A DNA stretch of 64,000 nucleotides from Tetradesmus obliquus (Eukaryota; Chlorophyta; Chlorophyceae; Sphaeropleales; Scenedesmaceae), in the NCBI GenBank assembly GCA_030272155.1, contig CP126192.1:4560501-4624500 (forward strand), in the 5' to 3' direction. Shown here piece by piece: positions 38,425 through 53,348 of this stretch. Each line of letters starts with the position of its first letter. Positions within the stretch are counted from its first letter, which is position 1. The translations under genes were made by a program, and so were the position numbers. The notes below the pieces were generated by a model that was given only the letters and a program-made list of their open reading frames with translations, was not told where the DNA came from and did not search any database.

Positions 38425-39186
38425 ACTCACCCGGTAATCACAGCCGTCTCTGTCTGCTGCCATGCCGCTTGTGCCAGTGAAGAATTTGATCCACACAGGA
38501 CCCAGCAGGTAGTTGACGCCAATGATGTACTTCAGCTTTGCCGCGCTGTTGTTGTAGCGGGGCACAGGTGTGCGCCAGTGCCAGTCCTCTTCACCAGCAC
38601 TGAACCAGCCCATGTAGGATTCCTTGCTCAAGCAGATCACCTTCTCATCCACCCACACCACAGCAGCCTTGTCAGCTTGCAGCCGCGCCTTATTTTCTGC
38701 GCTGACGTCGATTCTGCTCTGCCTGTGCTGGTCATCCAGGTAGGCCCTGTCGCGCACAACCCCATACTTAAAGCGGGGGTCAAACTCCTTGAGGTTGTTG
38801 GTCAGGGTCTCCGGAGTGATGCCGGCGCCCGTCACGATGTTGTGCACCACCGCGCTCTCAGCAATCAGCTGCTCCGCTGAGGTGTACGGACCCTGCCTGC
38901 CGGCCAACCACCAGTTGCGGGCCTCGACATAGCAAGCAGTTACCTGCCGCTCTGTCAAAACCTTGTGGCGCCCGCTGCTGTGGGCGCAACCCTCAACCAC
39001 GCCGTCGTCACCCAGGCGTGGGCCCCATATTTCAACGTATTCACCGGGGTTGCTGGGCAGGTCGTAGTGTGCAGCTTGCAGGCGCTTGCGGAACTCTGCT
39101 GTGGCGTCAACTAGATTACCAGAACTTGCCCTCCAGGCAAGGCCAGCAGTGTATTGGTAGACTGGTGGATAGGTCATATGCTGCAT
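37256..39186 (-). CDS. Tc1/mariner-IS630-type DDE transposase, copy 11
   Basis: Exons 39186-38431 and 37723-37256. Intact; Tyr12. It is the first copy with the silent C variant at 38728 (a Gln codon), shared by copies 11-14. Confidence 0.8.
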
Positions 39187-39369
39187 GTATCACGCCGAAC
39201 CCTAGTTAGTACTGAACCTTGGACATGTGGCGTGTTGGTGCTCATTGTGCATGGACGGGGGCAGCACTCTGAGGCGGGCACAGTAGCGCAGCCCTGAGTT
39301 GATTGGCTACATCACATTTAAAATGCAATGCTGCGCTGCGATGCTACAGCATTAAATTGTATTTTGCCT

Positions 39370-39372
39370 CAG
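39370..39372. other. Empty site / footprint (CAG) of the 715-bp element
   Basis: TTTTGCCT and AAGCAGC are joined by CAG. This equals the first two bases plus the last base of the element (CA...G), a different residue from the CTG sites. Confidence 0.7.
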
Positions 39373-39624
39373 AAGCAGCACCACTTTTGGGGCCCCGGTT
39401 TAGGGCGCAAGTTGTCAGTGTGGCACAAGCCTGTAAATTCGTGATATAATTCATGGATGCAGTTCTTCTGTATGTGCTTAACATACGTGATGCCGCTCAG
39501 CGCGACAGCCTTAATACGCACAGCTCTGCCGTGGTGAAGTTCCAGTGCAGGCAGTTTCCCTGTGGACCTCGCGATATTCGCCTCTTCGCCTGTCTGCTTC
39601 CGCCCAATTTACAATCGAAATCGA

Positions 39625-41394
39625 ATGAGTGGTCACGCCGGAGCATTGCCGCAGCAAGCAGCCTCCGCAATGACAACAGCGGAGCCCGGGATGTCAACAC
39701 CGGTGAGCTGCTGTTGCTGCCCGGGCGCTCGTTGTGCTGCCATAACAATCAATCATGTGAGCAGTATATTAATAAGGATTGATCAGCTGCGCGTATATCA
39801 GCAGCACCGCGGCCGTGCTCCGCAGTTTGACCATGAAGCAGCAGCTGTCTCCCTGCAGCCACAGCTTGCTGCACTACAACACCAAGGAACGCCTTGACAG
39901 CCAAACTTGCGTGCCCAAATAATCAAAATACACTTCTTCATGCTACAAATGCTTCTGCTGCTTGCAGGGCATGCTTGAACTGCAGCCAGAAAGCCAACAA
40001 CCTTGCAGCAGCAGCAGTACGAGCCAGCAGTGCGGCTCTGGCTGCCAGCACCACATGGAGACCAGGAGGAAAGGCAAAGCAGCCAACAAAGGTATGCTTA
40101 TACTACAGCATATATTGTGCTTCACAACTAGAATAGCAGCTGCTGTGCATCTCAGCTGTAGGTGATGGCAGCCACAGCAAGGTGCCAGGGCAGCACTTGT
40201 TGCGCGCAACTTGTGTGCACTCTGTCTACCTGAAAGGGAATGGTGCATACAGGCCAGCATTGTCAATGACTGCCTGGTAGGTGTATGGCAAGCTGTCCAC
40301 ATCAGCCTGGATTGAAGCAGGCTGTACATCATAGAACAACTGCTCCAGCTTATCCTGGCACTGCTGCGGGGTCGGCTTGCCCGGCCACAAGCTGCGGCGC
40401 CATGCCTGCAGTGCCTGGCTCAGGTATGCATGCACATGCTCGACCACCTTGTGCAGATCAGGACTGAGGGGACACAGGGCAAACCTGTGGTCTTTCGACC
40501 AGATGCCGTGCTCGTCCAGCTTGGCACGCGCGTGTGCGCTGTCGTTGTCACTGGACAACAGCCAGATGGGCTCCTCTCCTGGGTTCTGCTGCGTGTACGC
40601 CTGCCACAGCTCGTGCAGCCTCTCACGCAGATCCCGGATGCAATCCTCATACTCATCTGCTGTCATGCCCTTTGCTGGCTCACCCTTTCTGGTCTGCAGG
40701 CACAGGGCAGGTTGCAGGCAGCACACCACCAGCAGCAAAACCCGTGGGCAGGCCAAAGGGGTGTTTCAGCAATGAAGCCCAGCAGAGGTGGAGGCCAGGT
40801 TTAAACCACATGCTGCTTGAGAGCCATGCAGCCTACAGCAGCAGCAAGCAGTGCTTTACATGCAGGTGCAAGAACAGCAAGCATGTCAGACTGCTGGCAC
40901 TGCAAACCGTGTCACGCGGGGACGCTTGCTTCAAGTGTCATGTGTGCAGCAAGAAGGGCAGCAAGTACGAGAAGCAGCTGTATGCTTTGCTGAACAGCAA
41001 CGCAGCTGTCACCGCATACGCTGTGGAGGCAGTGGCTATGGGCAGGAAGATACAGCTGCAGATACCTAACAGCAAGCAGGGGCTGTGGCTGAACAGGCAC
41101 AGATGGGATGCAGTGCTGCTGCAGCCGGATAGCTTGCTGATTGAGGTGCAAGGAGAGCAGCACATAGACAAGGAGGACGGCAAGCGCAACAACAGGGGTG
41201 ACACACTAGCAGACAGGCAGGCCAAGGACCAGGCATTGGCAGATGCAGCGCTGGCCGACGGTTTCAGTGTGCTGTGGCTGCACCCAGGTGCTGCAGATGA
41301 TGTGCGGGGCCGCGCCAGGCGCTGGGCAGCAGCTGTGCAGGTGGCGCTGGAGCATGTTGCTGCCAAGCAGCGCCCCAAGCTGTTCAAGGCCTGA
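39625..41394 (+). CDS. Zinc-finger / PD-(D/E)XK-type nuclease, copy 12
   Basis: Exons 39625-39702, 39968-40091 and 40700-41394. Intact; short upstream spacer. Confidence 0.65.
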
Positions 41395-42156
41395 ACTCAC
41401 CCGGTAATCACAGCCGTCTCTGTCTGCTGCCATGCCGCTTGTGCCAGTGAAGAATTTGATCCACACAGGACCCAGCAGGTAGTTGACGCCAATGATGTAC
41501 TTCAGCTTTGCCGCGCTGTTGTTGTAGCGGGGCACAGGTGTGCGCCAGTGCCAGTCCTCTTCACCAGCACTGAACCAGCCCATGTAGGATTCCTTGCTCA
41601 AGCAGATCACCTTCTCATCCACCCACACCACAGCAGCCTTGTCAGCTTGCAGCCGCGCCTTATTTTCTGCGCTGACGTCGATTCTGCTCTGCCTGTGCTG
41701 GTCATCCAGGTAGGCCCTGTCGCGCACAACCCCATACTTAAAGCGGGGGTCAAACTCCTTGAGGTTGTTGGTCAGGGTCTCCGGAGTGATGCCGGCGCCC
41801 GTCACGATGTTGTGCACCACCGCGCTCTCAGCAATCAGCTGCTCCGCTGAGGTGTACGGACCCTGCCTGCCGGCCAACCACCAGTTGCGGGCCTCGACAT
41901 AGCAAGCAGTTACCTGCCGCTCTGTCAAAACCTTGTGGCGCCCGCTGCTGTGGGCGCAACCCTCAACCACGCCGTCGTCACCCAGGCGTGGGCCCCATAT
42001 TTCAACGTATTCACCGGGGTTGCTGGGCAGGTCGTAGTGTGCAGCTTGCAGGCGCTTGCGGAACTCTGCTGTGGCGTCAACTAGATTACCAGAACTTGCC
42101 CTCCAGGCAAGGCCAGCAGTGTATTGGTAGACTGGTGGATAGGTCATATGCTGCAT
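40226..42156 (-). CDS. Tc1/mariner-IS630-type DDE transposase, copy 12
   Basis: Exons 42156-41401 and 40693-40226. Intact; Tyr12 with the silent C variant. Confidence 0.8.
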
Positions 42157-42339
42157 GTATCACGCCGAACCCTAGTTAGTACTGAACCTTGGACATGTGG
42201 CGTGTTGGTGCTCATTGTGCATGGACGGGGGCAGCACTCTGAGGCGGGCACAGTAGCGCAGCCCTGAGTTGATTGGCTACATCACATTTAAAATGCAATG
42301 CTGCGCTGCGATGCTACAGCATTAAATTGTATTTTGCCT

Positions 42340-42342
42340 CAG
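42340..42342. other. Empty site / footprint (CAG) of the 715-bp element
   Basis: Same CAG allele as at 39370, in the adjacent unit. The two were probably duplicated together. Confidence 0.7.
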
Positions 42343-42594
42343 AAGCAGCACCACTTTTGGGGCCCCGGTTTAGGGCGCAAGTTGTCAGTGTGGCACAAGC
42401 CTGTAAATTCGTGATATAATTCATGGATGCAGTTCTTCTGTATGTGCTTAACATACGTGATGCCGCTCAGCGCGACAGCCTTAATACGCACAGCTCTGCC
42501 GTGGTGAAGTTCCAGTGCAGGCAGTTTCCCTGTGGACCTCGCGATATTCGCCTCTTCGCCTGTCTGCTTCCGCCCAATTTACAATCGAAATCGA

Positions 42595-44364
42595 ATGAGT
42601 GGTCACGCCGGAGCATTGCCGCAGCAAGCAGCCTCCGCAATGACAACAGCGGAGCCCGGGATGTCAACACCGGTGAGCTGCTGTTGCTGCCCGGGCGCTC
42701 GTTGTGCTGCCATAACAATCAATCATGTGAGCAGTATATTAATAAGGATTGATCAGCTGCGCGTATATCAGCAGCACCGCGGCCGTGCTCCGCAGTTTGA
42801 CCATGAAGCAGCAGCTGTCTCCCTGCAGCCACAGCTTGCTGCACTACAACACCAAGGAACGCCTTGACAGCCAAACTTGCGTGCCCAAATAATCAAAATA
42901 CACTTCTTCATGCTACAAATGCTTCTGCTGCTTGCAGGGCATGCTTGAACTGCAGCCAGAAAGCCAACAACCTTGCAGCAGCAGCAGTACGAGCCAGCAG
43001 TGCGGCTCTGGCTGCCAGCACCACATGGAGACCAGGAGGAAAGGCAAAGCAGCCAACAAAGGTATGCTTATACTACAGCATATATTGTGCTTCACAACTA
43101 GAATAGCAGCTGCTGTGCATCTCAGCTGTAGGTGATGGCAGCCACAGCAAGGTGCCAGGGCAGCACTTGTTGCGCGCAACTTGTGTGCACTCTGTCTACC
43201 TGAAAGGGAATGGTGCATACAGGCCAGCATTGTCAATGACTGCCTGGTAGGTGTATGGCAAGCTGTCCACATCAGCCTGGATTGAAGCAGGCTGTACATC
43301 ATAGAACAACTGCTCCAGCTTATCCTGGCACTGCTGCGGGGTCGGCTTGCCCGGCCACAAGCTGCGGCGCCATGCCTGCAGTGCCTGGCTCAGGTATGCA
43401 TGCACATGCTCGACCACCTTGTGCAGATCAGGACTGAGGGGACACAGGGCAAACCTGTGGTCTTTCGACCAGATGCCGTGCTCGTCCAGCTTGGCACGCG
43501 CGTGTGCGCTGTCGTTGTCACTGGACAACAGCCAGATGGGCTCCTCTCCTGGGTTCTGCTGCGTGTACGCCTGCCACAGCTCGTGCAGCCTCTCACGCAG
43601 ATCCCGGATGCAATCCTCATACTCATCTGCTGTCATGCCCTTTGCTGGCTCACCCTTTCTGGTCTGCAGGCACAGGGCAGGTTGCAGGCAGCACACCACC
43701 AGCAGCAAAACCCGTGGGCAGGCCAAAGGGGTGTTTCAGCAATGAAGCCCAGCAGAGGTGGAGGCCAGGTTTAAACCACATGCTGCTTGAGAGCCATGCA
43801 GCCTACAGCAGCAGCAAGCAGTGCTTTACATGCAGGTGCAAGAACAGCAAGCATGTCAGACTGCTGGCACTGCAAACCGTGTCACGCGGGGACGCTTGCT
43901 TCAAGTGTCATGTGTGCAGCAAGAAGGGCAGCAAGTACGAGAAGCAGCTGTATGCTTTGCTGAACAGCAACGCAGCTGTCACCGCATACGCTGTGGAGGC
44001 AGTGGCTATGGGCAGGAAGATACAGCTGCAGATACCTAACAGCAAGCAGGGGCTGTGGCTGAACAGGCACAGATGGGATGCAGTGCTGCTGCAGCCGGAT
44101 AGCTTGCTGATTGAGGTGCAAGGAGAGCAGCACATAGACAAGGAGGACGGCAAGCGCAACAACAGGGGTGACACACTAGCAGACAGGCAGGCCAAGGACC
44201 AGGCATTGGCAGATGCAGCGCTGGCCGACGGTTTCAGTGTGCTGTGGCTGCACCCAGGTGCTGCAGATGATGTGCGGGGCCGCGCCAGGCGCTGGGCAGC
44301 AGCTGTGCAGGTGGCGCTGGAGCATGTTGCTGCCAAGCAGCGCCCCAAGCTGTTCAAGGCCTGA
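42595..44364 (+). CDS. Zinc-finger / PD-(D/E)XK-type nuclease, copy 13
   Basis: Exons 42595-42672, 42938-43061 and 43670-44364. Intact; short upstream spacer. Confidence 0.65.
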
Positions 44365-45126
44365 ACTCACCCGGTAATCACAGCCGTCTCTGTCTGCTGC
44401 CATGCCGCTTGTGCCAGTGAAGAATTTGATCCACACAGGACCCAGCAGGTAGTTGACGCCAATGATGTACTTCAGCTTTGCCGCGCTGTTGTTGTAGCGG
44501 GGCACAGGTGTGCGCCAGTGCCAGTCCTCTTCACCAGCACTGAACCAGCCCATGTAGGATTCCTTGCTCAAGCAGATCACCTTCTCATCCACCCACACCA
44601 CAGCAGCCTTGTCAGCTTGCAGCCGCGCCTTATTTTCTGCGCTGACGTCGATTCTGCTCTGCCTGTGCTGGTCATCCAGGTAGGCCCTGTCGCGCACAAC
44701 CCCATACTTAAAGCGGGGGTCAAACTCCTTGAGGTTGTTGGTCAGGGTCTCCGGAGTGATGCCGGCGCCCGTCACGATGTTGTGCACCACCGCGCTCTCA
44801 GCAATCAGCTGCTCCGCTGAGGTGTACGGACCCTGCCTGCCGGCCAACCACCAGTTGCGGGCCTCGACATAGCAAGCAGTTACCTGCCGCTCTGTCAAAA
44901 CCTTGTGGCGCCCGCTGCTGTGGGCGCAACCCTCAACCACGCCGTCGTCACCCAGGCGTGGGCCCCATATTTCAACGTATTCACCGGGGTTGCTGGGCAG
45001 GTCGTAGTGTGCAGCTTGCAGGCGCTTGCGGAACTCTGCTGTGGCGTCAACTAGATTACCAGAACTTGCCCTCCAGGCAAGGCCAGCAGTGTATTGGTAG
45101 ACTGGTGGATAGGTCATATGCTGCAT
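43196..45126 (-). CDS. Tc1/mariner-IS630-type DDE transposase, copy 13
   Basis: Exons 45126-44371 and 43663-43196. Intact; Tyr12 with the silent C variant. Confidence 0.8.
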
Positions 45127-45309
45127 GTATCACGCCGAACCCTAGTTAGTACTGAACCTTGGACATGTGGCGTGTTGGTGCTCATTGTGCATGGACGGGG
45201 GCAGCACTCTGAGGCGGGCACAGTAGCGCAGCCCTGAGTTGATTGGCTACATCACATTTAAAATGCAATGCTGCGCTGCGATGCTACAGCATTAAATTGT
45301 ATTTTGCCT

Positions 45310-45312
45310 CTG
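45310..45312. other. Empty site / footprint (CTG) of the 715-bp element
   Basis: The CTG allele, next to two CAG-type units that share the same silent C variant. Confidence 0.7.
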
Positions 45313-45564
45313 AAGCAGCACCACTTTTGGGGCCCCGGTTTAGGGCGCAAGTTGTCAGTGTGGCACAAGCCTGTAAATTCGTGATATAATTCATGGATGC
45401 AGTTCTTCTGTATGTGCTTAACATACGTGATGCCGCTCAGCGCGACAGCCTTAATACGCACAGCTCTGCCGTGGTGAAGTTCCAGTGCAGGCAGTTTCCC
45501 TGTGGACCTCGCGATATTCGCCTCTTCGCCTGTCTGCTTCCGCCCAATTTACAATCGAAATCGA

Positions 45565-47334
45565 ATGAGTGGTCACGCCGGAGCATTGCCGCAGCAAGCA
45601 GCCTCCGCAATGACAACAGCGGAGCCCGGGATGTCAACACCGGTGAGCTGCTGTTGCTGCCCGGGCGCTCGTTGTGCTGCCATAACAATCAATCATGTGA
45701 GCAGTATATTAATAAGGATTGATCAGCTGCGCGTATATCAGCAGCACCGCGGCCGTGCTCCGCAGTTTGACCATGAAGCAGCAGCTGTCTCCCTGCAGCC
45801 ACAGCTTGCTGCACTACAACACCAAGGAACGCCTTGACAGCCAAACTTGCGTGCCCAAATAATCAAAATACACTTCTTCATGCTACAAATGCTTCTGCTG
45901 CTTGCAGGGCATGCTTGAACTGCAGCCAGAAAGCCAACAACCTTGCAGCAGCAGCAGTACGAGCCAGCAGTGCGGCTCTGGCTGCCAGCACCACATGGAG
46001 ACCAGGAGGAAAGGCAAAGCAGCCAACAAAGGTATGCTTATACTACAGCATATATTGTGCTTCACAACTAGAATAGCAGCTGCTGTGCATCTCAGCTGTA
46101 GGTGATGGCAGCCACAGCAAGGTGCCAGGGCAGCACTTGTTGCGCGCAACTTGTGTGCACTCTGTCTACCTGAAAGGGAATGGTGCATACAGGCCAGCAT
46201 TGTCAATGACTGCCTGGTAGGTGTATGGCAAGCTGTCCACATCAGCCTGGATTGAAGCAGGCTGTACATCATAGAACAACTGCTCCAGCTTATCCTGGCA
46301 CTGCTGCGGGGTCGGCTTGCCCGGCCACAAGCTGCGGCGCCATGCCTGCAGTGCCTGGCTCAGGTATGCATGCACATGCTCGACCACCTTGTGCAGATCA
46401 GGACTGAGGGGACACAGGGCAAACCTGTGGTCTTTCGACCAGATGCCGTGCTCGTCCAGCTTGGCACGCGCGTGTGCGCTGTCGTTGTCACTGGACAACA
46501 GCCAGATGGGCTCCTCTCCTGGGTTCTGCTGCGTGTACGCCTGCCACAGCTCGTGCAGCCTCTCACGCAGATCCCGGATGCAATCCTCATACTCATCTGC
46601 TGTCATGCCCTTTGCTGGCTCACCCTTTCTGGTCTGCAGGCACAGGGCAGGTTGCAGGCAGCACACCACCAGCAGCAAAACCCGTGGGCAGGCCAAAGGG
46701 GTGTTTCAGCAATGAAGCCCAGCAGAGGTGGAGGCCAGGTTTAAACCACATGCTGCTTGAGAGCCATGCAGCCTACAGCAGCAGCAAGCAGTGCTTTACA
46801 TGCAGGTGCAAGAACAGCAAGCATGTCAGACTGCTGGCACTGCAAACCGTGTCACGCGGGGACGCTTGCTTCAAGTGTCATGTGTGCAGCAAGAAGGGCA
46901 GCAAGTACGAGAAGCAGCTGTATGCTTTGCTGAACAGCAACGCAGCTGTCACCGCATACGCTGTGGAGGCAGTGGCTATGGGCAGGAAGATACAGCTGCA
47001 GATACCTAACAGCAAGCAGGGGCTGTGGCTGAACAGGCACAGATGGGATGCAGTGCTGCTGCAGCCGGATAGCTTGCTGATTGAGGTGCAAGGAGAGCAG
47101 CACATAGACAAGGAGGACGGCAAGCGCAACAACAGGGGTGACACACTAGCAGACAGGCAGGCCAAGGACCAGGCATTGGCAGATGCAGCGCTGGCCGACG
47201 GTTTCAGTGTGCTGTGGCTGCACCCAGGTGCTGCAGATGATGTGCGGGGCCGCGCCAGGCGCTGGGCAGCAGCTGTGCAGGTGGCGCTGGAGCATGTTGC
47301 TGCCAAGCAGCGCCCCAAGCTGTTCAAGGCCTGA
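45565..47334 (+). CDS. Zinc-finger / PD-(D/E)XK-type nuclease, copy 14
   Basis: Exons 45565-45642, 45908-46031 and 46640-47334. It is the last complete nuclease copy of the array. Confidence 0.65.
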
Positions 47335-48096
47335 ACTCACCCGGTAATCACAGCCGTCTCTGTCTGCTGCCATGCCGCTTGTGCCAGTGAAGAATTTGAT
47401 CCACACAGGACCCAGCAGGTAGTTGACGCCAATGATGTACTTCAGCTTTGCCGCGCTGTTGTTGTAGCGGGGCACAGGTGTGCGCCAGTGCCAGTCCTCT
47501 TCACCAGCACTGAACCAGCCCATGTAGGATTCCTTGCTCAAGCAGATCACCTTCTCATCCACCCACACCACAGCAGCCTTGTCAGCTTGCAGCCGCGCCT
47601 TATTTTCTGCGCTGACGTCGATTCTGCTCTGCCTGTGCTGGTCATCCAGGTAGGCCCTGTCGCGCACAACCCCATACTTAAAGCGGGGGTCAAACTCCTT
47701 GAGGTTGTTGGTCAGGGTCTCCGGAGTGATGCCGGCGCCCGTCACGATGTTGTGCACCACCGCGCTCTCAGCAATCAGCTGCTCCGCTGAGGTGTACGGA
47801 CCCTGCCTGCCGGCCAACCACCAGTTGCGGGCCTCGACATAGCAAGCAGTTACCTGCCGCTCTGTCAAAACCTTGTGGCGCCCGCTGCTGTGGGCGCAAC
47901 CCTCAACCACGCCGTCGTCACCCAGGCGTGGGCCCCATATTTCAACGTATTCACCGGGGTTGCTGGGCAGGTCGTAGTGTGCAGCTTGCAGGCGCTTGCG
48001 GAACTCTGCTGTGGCGTCAACTAGATTACCAGAACTTGCCCTCCAGGCAAGGCCAGCAGTGTATTGGTAGACTGGTGGATAGGTCATATGCTGCAT
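46166..48096 (-). CDS. Tc1/mariner-IS630-type DDE transposase, copy 14
   Basis: Exons 48096-47341 and 46633-46166. Intact; Tyr12 with the silent C variant. Its 5' spacer ends in the (GT)n tract instead of another unit, so it lacks a divergent nuclease partner upstream. Confidence 0.8.
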
Positions 48097-48279
48097 GTAT
48101 CACGCCGAACCCTAGTTAGTACTGAACCTTGGACATGTGGCGTGTTGGTGCTCATTGTGCATGGACGGGGGCAGCACTCTGAGGCGGGCACAGTAGCGCA
48201 GCCCTGAGTTGATTGGCTACATCACATTTAAAATGCAATGCTGCGCTGCGATGCTACAGCATTAAATTGTATTTTGCCT

Positions 48280-50978
<2,699 letters not shown>

Positions 50979-51008
50979 CACTGTCAACTGACCCCCCTTG
51001 TTTCAGCA
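50979..51008 (+). repeat. Left terminal inverted repeat of the CACTA-like element
   Basis: 30 bp; one mismatch (T versus C after the C run) to the right end at 56045-56074 in inverse orientation. Confidence 0.85.
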
Positions 51009-51540
51009 GACATTAGGCAAAATTCAGCGCCTGCACCACTGAATTCTGCTGACTGCAGTGAATTTTTCAGCTGGCCTCTGAAGTTGGCTGAAAACAATTA
51101 ATTTTTTAAGTGCACACTTTCAGCATTCCTCACTGCTGAGTATCCCTGAAATTGTCATCATCTTTAGGCCTGGCCATAGTGGCACTATGGCTGTGCCATA
51201 CCCCACACTGAAACATGGTTCACTGCTGGTCCACAGGTTGGCTGTTACACGATAACAGGAAGAACGTTCGTTTGTTAGCATATGTTAGGCTCATTGGGCA
51301 ACGACCAAATGCATCACACTCTGTTGAACCTTTCACAGCAAAGTGACTGAAGTTCAAGTGCGCATGTGCCACACACGCACATCTGCTCTAGTGCTTGCCT
51401 GCCCGCTGCCCATGTGAATGCAACAGAGTCCCTCGCACAATACACACACATGGTCCAAGCATTCAAATCAAGTTGGCACATCTGTGGCAAGTCCCATGCT
51501 GAGCAGTGACAAACACACACCAACAGTGTGGTTGCACCAT
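51009..51540. other. Left subterminal region with TTCAGC/GCTGAA motifs
   Basis: Motif-dense from 51000 to about 51150 (TTCAGC, CTGAA and GCTGAA in both orientations). There is a small perfect hairpin at 51174-51190 (7-bp stem, 3-nt loop). No gene is seen; it is probably the 3' region of the minus-strand relic. Confidence 0.5.
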
Positions 51541-51873
51541 CTAAGATGATGGAGGGCATGACTTGCACCAGCGGCCGAATGCCTCCATCACCAGCTTGCG
51601 CACACAGATGTAACCCCCCTCCTTGTCATCTGTCCAAAAGCTAAAGCGCACACGCCGCTGCATGTAGCAACACGCTGCAGCATGTGTGGTGGGGCACACT
51701 TCATATGCAATCTTGAAGCATGCCTGGTTGTTGAAGACCTAGTGCAGCCAGCCAGGGGGCACCCACACACCCTGCCCAGCCTTTTGCTCAACCAACTTGG
51801 CGTGCTTGCCCATCTTTTCCAGCACATGGTGCATCATTGTGAGACTCAGCGGAAGGGTGCCATGCTTGCTGCC
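51541..51873 (-). pseudogene. JmjC/cupin-like dioxygenase C-terminal relic with in-frame stop
   Basis: On the minus strand one frame reads WDLLMGSKHG, later VWVPPGWLH, then a TAG (51739-51741), then VFNNQACFKIAYEV and on to a stop at 51541. VPPGWxHxV followed by a hydrophobic strand is the C-terminal part of JmjC/cupin_8-type 2-oxoglutarate, Fe(II)-dependent dioxygenases; the His would be a metal ligand. The TAG sits where a Trp codon (TGG) would fit. The frame is shifted by one from the open frame that precedes it (51788-52918). Two lesions in a row suggest a dead gene fragment. Readthrough or a missed intron is possible, but no good splice sites were seen. Confidence 0.45.
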
Positions 51874-53018
51874 CATCAGCAGATCCCAAGCTTGCTGCCG
51901 TTTTGGGTCTGTCTTTGTCCCACGCCGTCACAGCCTTGCTCGACAGCAGCGCATCCAACAACATGTCCAGCAATGCACGGTCCTTGAAGACAGCAGGACT
52001 GATTAACAACCAAGTAGCAAGCGCCGATTGCTGCAGCTGCTGCATTTGGTCTGACGGCAAGCCGGTATGCAGCAACCACGCAACCGTCACAGCAGCAGCA
52101 GGGTCTACATGGCCCCCCGTTCGGCTGCCTGCAGCCCCTACCAGAAACAACACGCCTGTTGTGAGCTTGCACGCCAGCATGCTGCCAACTGCAGCCACAC
52201 CAAACCTAGCAGCGATGACCCATGCTGTGATGAACAGCGCTGCAGCCACGTTGCTGACCATGTAACCAACCTTCTGTGCTGCACCCCAAATGAGGCTCTC
52301 TTTCCACTGTCCGACTTTGACCATTTCAGAAGGATTGCTGACATTGCTGCTGTCCTGCGTTTTGGCTGGTGCAGCCTTGGTATCCTGTTCATGGCCAGCA
52401 ACCTCCTTATGGGCGCCTGATGGCAGGTCTATCACAATGCTAGCCTGCAGGCGCTGCAGATATGCAGCAGCAACAGTGGCTGCGTGCGAGCTCTGCGCTA
52501 GCTGCTGCATGTTCCTCAATGCTTCGGCTATAGTGTAGCCTTGCTGCGTCTGCTGCTGCAGCATCGCCGCTGCCTCTGCCACAACATCTGCATGCTTGCC
52601 TGCAATTGCTGCCAAGGCCTCCTGTTCCTCACTAGGCTGGTGCTCAGCACTGTTCAGCAAAAGCAGCACCTCCTGTTGCGCTGCGTTGATGCCAAACCTG
52701 GGTGCTGTTCGGCTGCTTGTTGCACTGCTGCTGTCCTCGCTGTGTGGCTCCTCTCCTGCTGTGGCGCTGCTGTAGCGGCTGCTGTCCTCAGGATTGAACT
52801 GAGGATATGGGGCTGAAAGCGCCAACCGGTACTGCTGCTGCTGCTGCTGCTGCTGCAGCAACGTCTGCCGCAGATACGCTGCCGGGTGTGTTGCCAAACA
52901 TGACCTGCGGGTATCCAACAGCTCCTGCTGCTGCTGCTGCCGCGGCTGCTGGTGTGGACGCAGTCTGCGCTATGCCAGCAGCAGCAAAAAACTGTTGCTG
53001 CGTTGGCGTGGCCCACAA
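51788..53018 (-). CDS. Unknown Gln/Ala-rich protein, probably decayed
   Basis: An open frame of 376 codons runs 52918-51788. A second overlapping frame starts at the ATG at 53018 and merges with it only if a frame change occurs in the CAG/GCA repeat near 52830-52860, so the true start is unclear. The product has a poly-Gln run, an acidic Ser-rich stretch, a helical Gln/Ala-rich middle (MLQQQTQQG, YLQRLQAS) and hydrophobic segments around residues 210-260 (VSNVAAALFITAWVIAARFG, GVLFLVGAAG) that could be membrane helices. No family was recognised. The frame probably continued into the JmjC-like relic downstream before a frameshift. It lies inside the CACTA-like element, so it may be captured host sequence. 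Confidence 0.4.
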
Positions 53019-53028
53019 TGTTGCAGCT

Positions 53029-53050
53029 ACTGTTTTACTGCATGATGGCG
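53029..53050 (+). repeat. 22-bp direct repeat, left copy
   Basis: A 22-base match ending in GCATGATGGCG also occurs at 53327-53348, 298 bp away. This copy lies just upstream of the minus-strand ATG at 53018. Confidence 0.85.
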
Positions 53051-53326
53051 TTATTCAGCGCAAGGAACTGACGTGCAAGAGACCTGGTGCCTGAGAGCAA
53101 TTGATCGCAAGGCATGCCGGGAGGTCATACACCACAGTACTATGCTCAAAAGCCCTCAAGTAATCAATATAAAATTACATAAAACTTTTGCAGCACAATA
53201 TGCGGTGCTTGGAGGCTTGGGGCTCAATAAACACCCGTTGCTCTCAGTCGCTCTCAAGACATTTGAACTTGCCTGTCTTGACCAGTGGCCGCAAGCGTCA
53301 GCCTGACTGCAGGCTTCAACTTTGAA

Positions 53327-53348
53327 ACTGTTTTACTGCATGATGGCG
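53327..53348 (+). repeat. 22-bp direct repeat, right copy, spanning the plus-strand start codon
   Basis: Identical to 53029-53050; it contains the tandem ATGATG start at 53340 of the plus-strand gene. The duplicated segment between the copies acts as the divergent spacer of the two internal genes. Confidence 0.85.
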
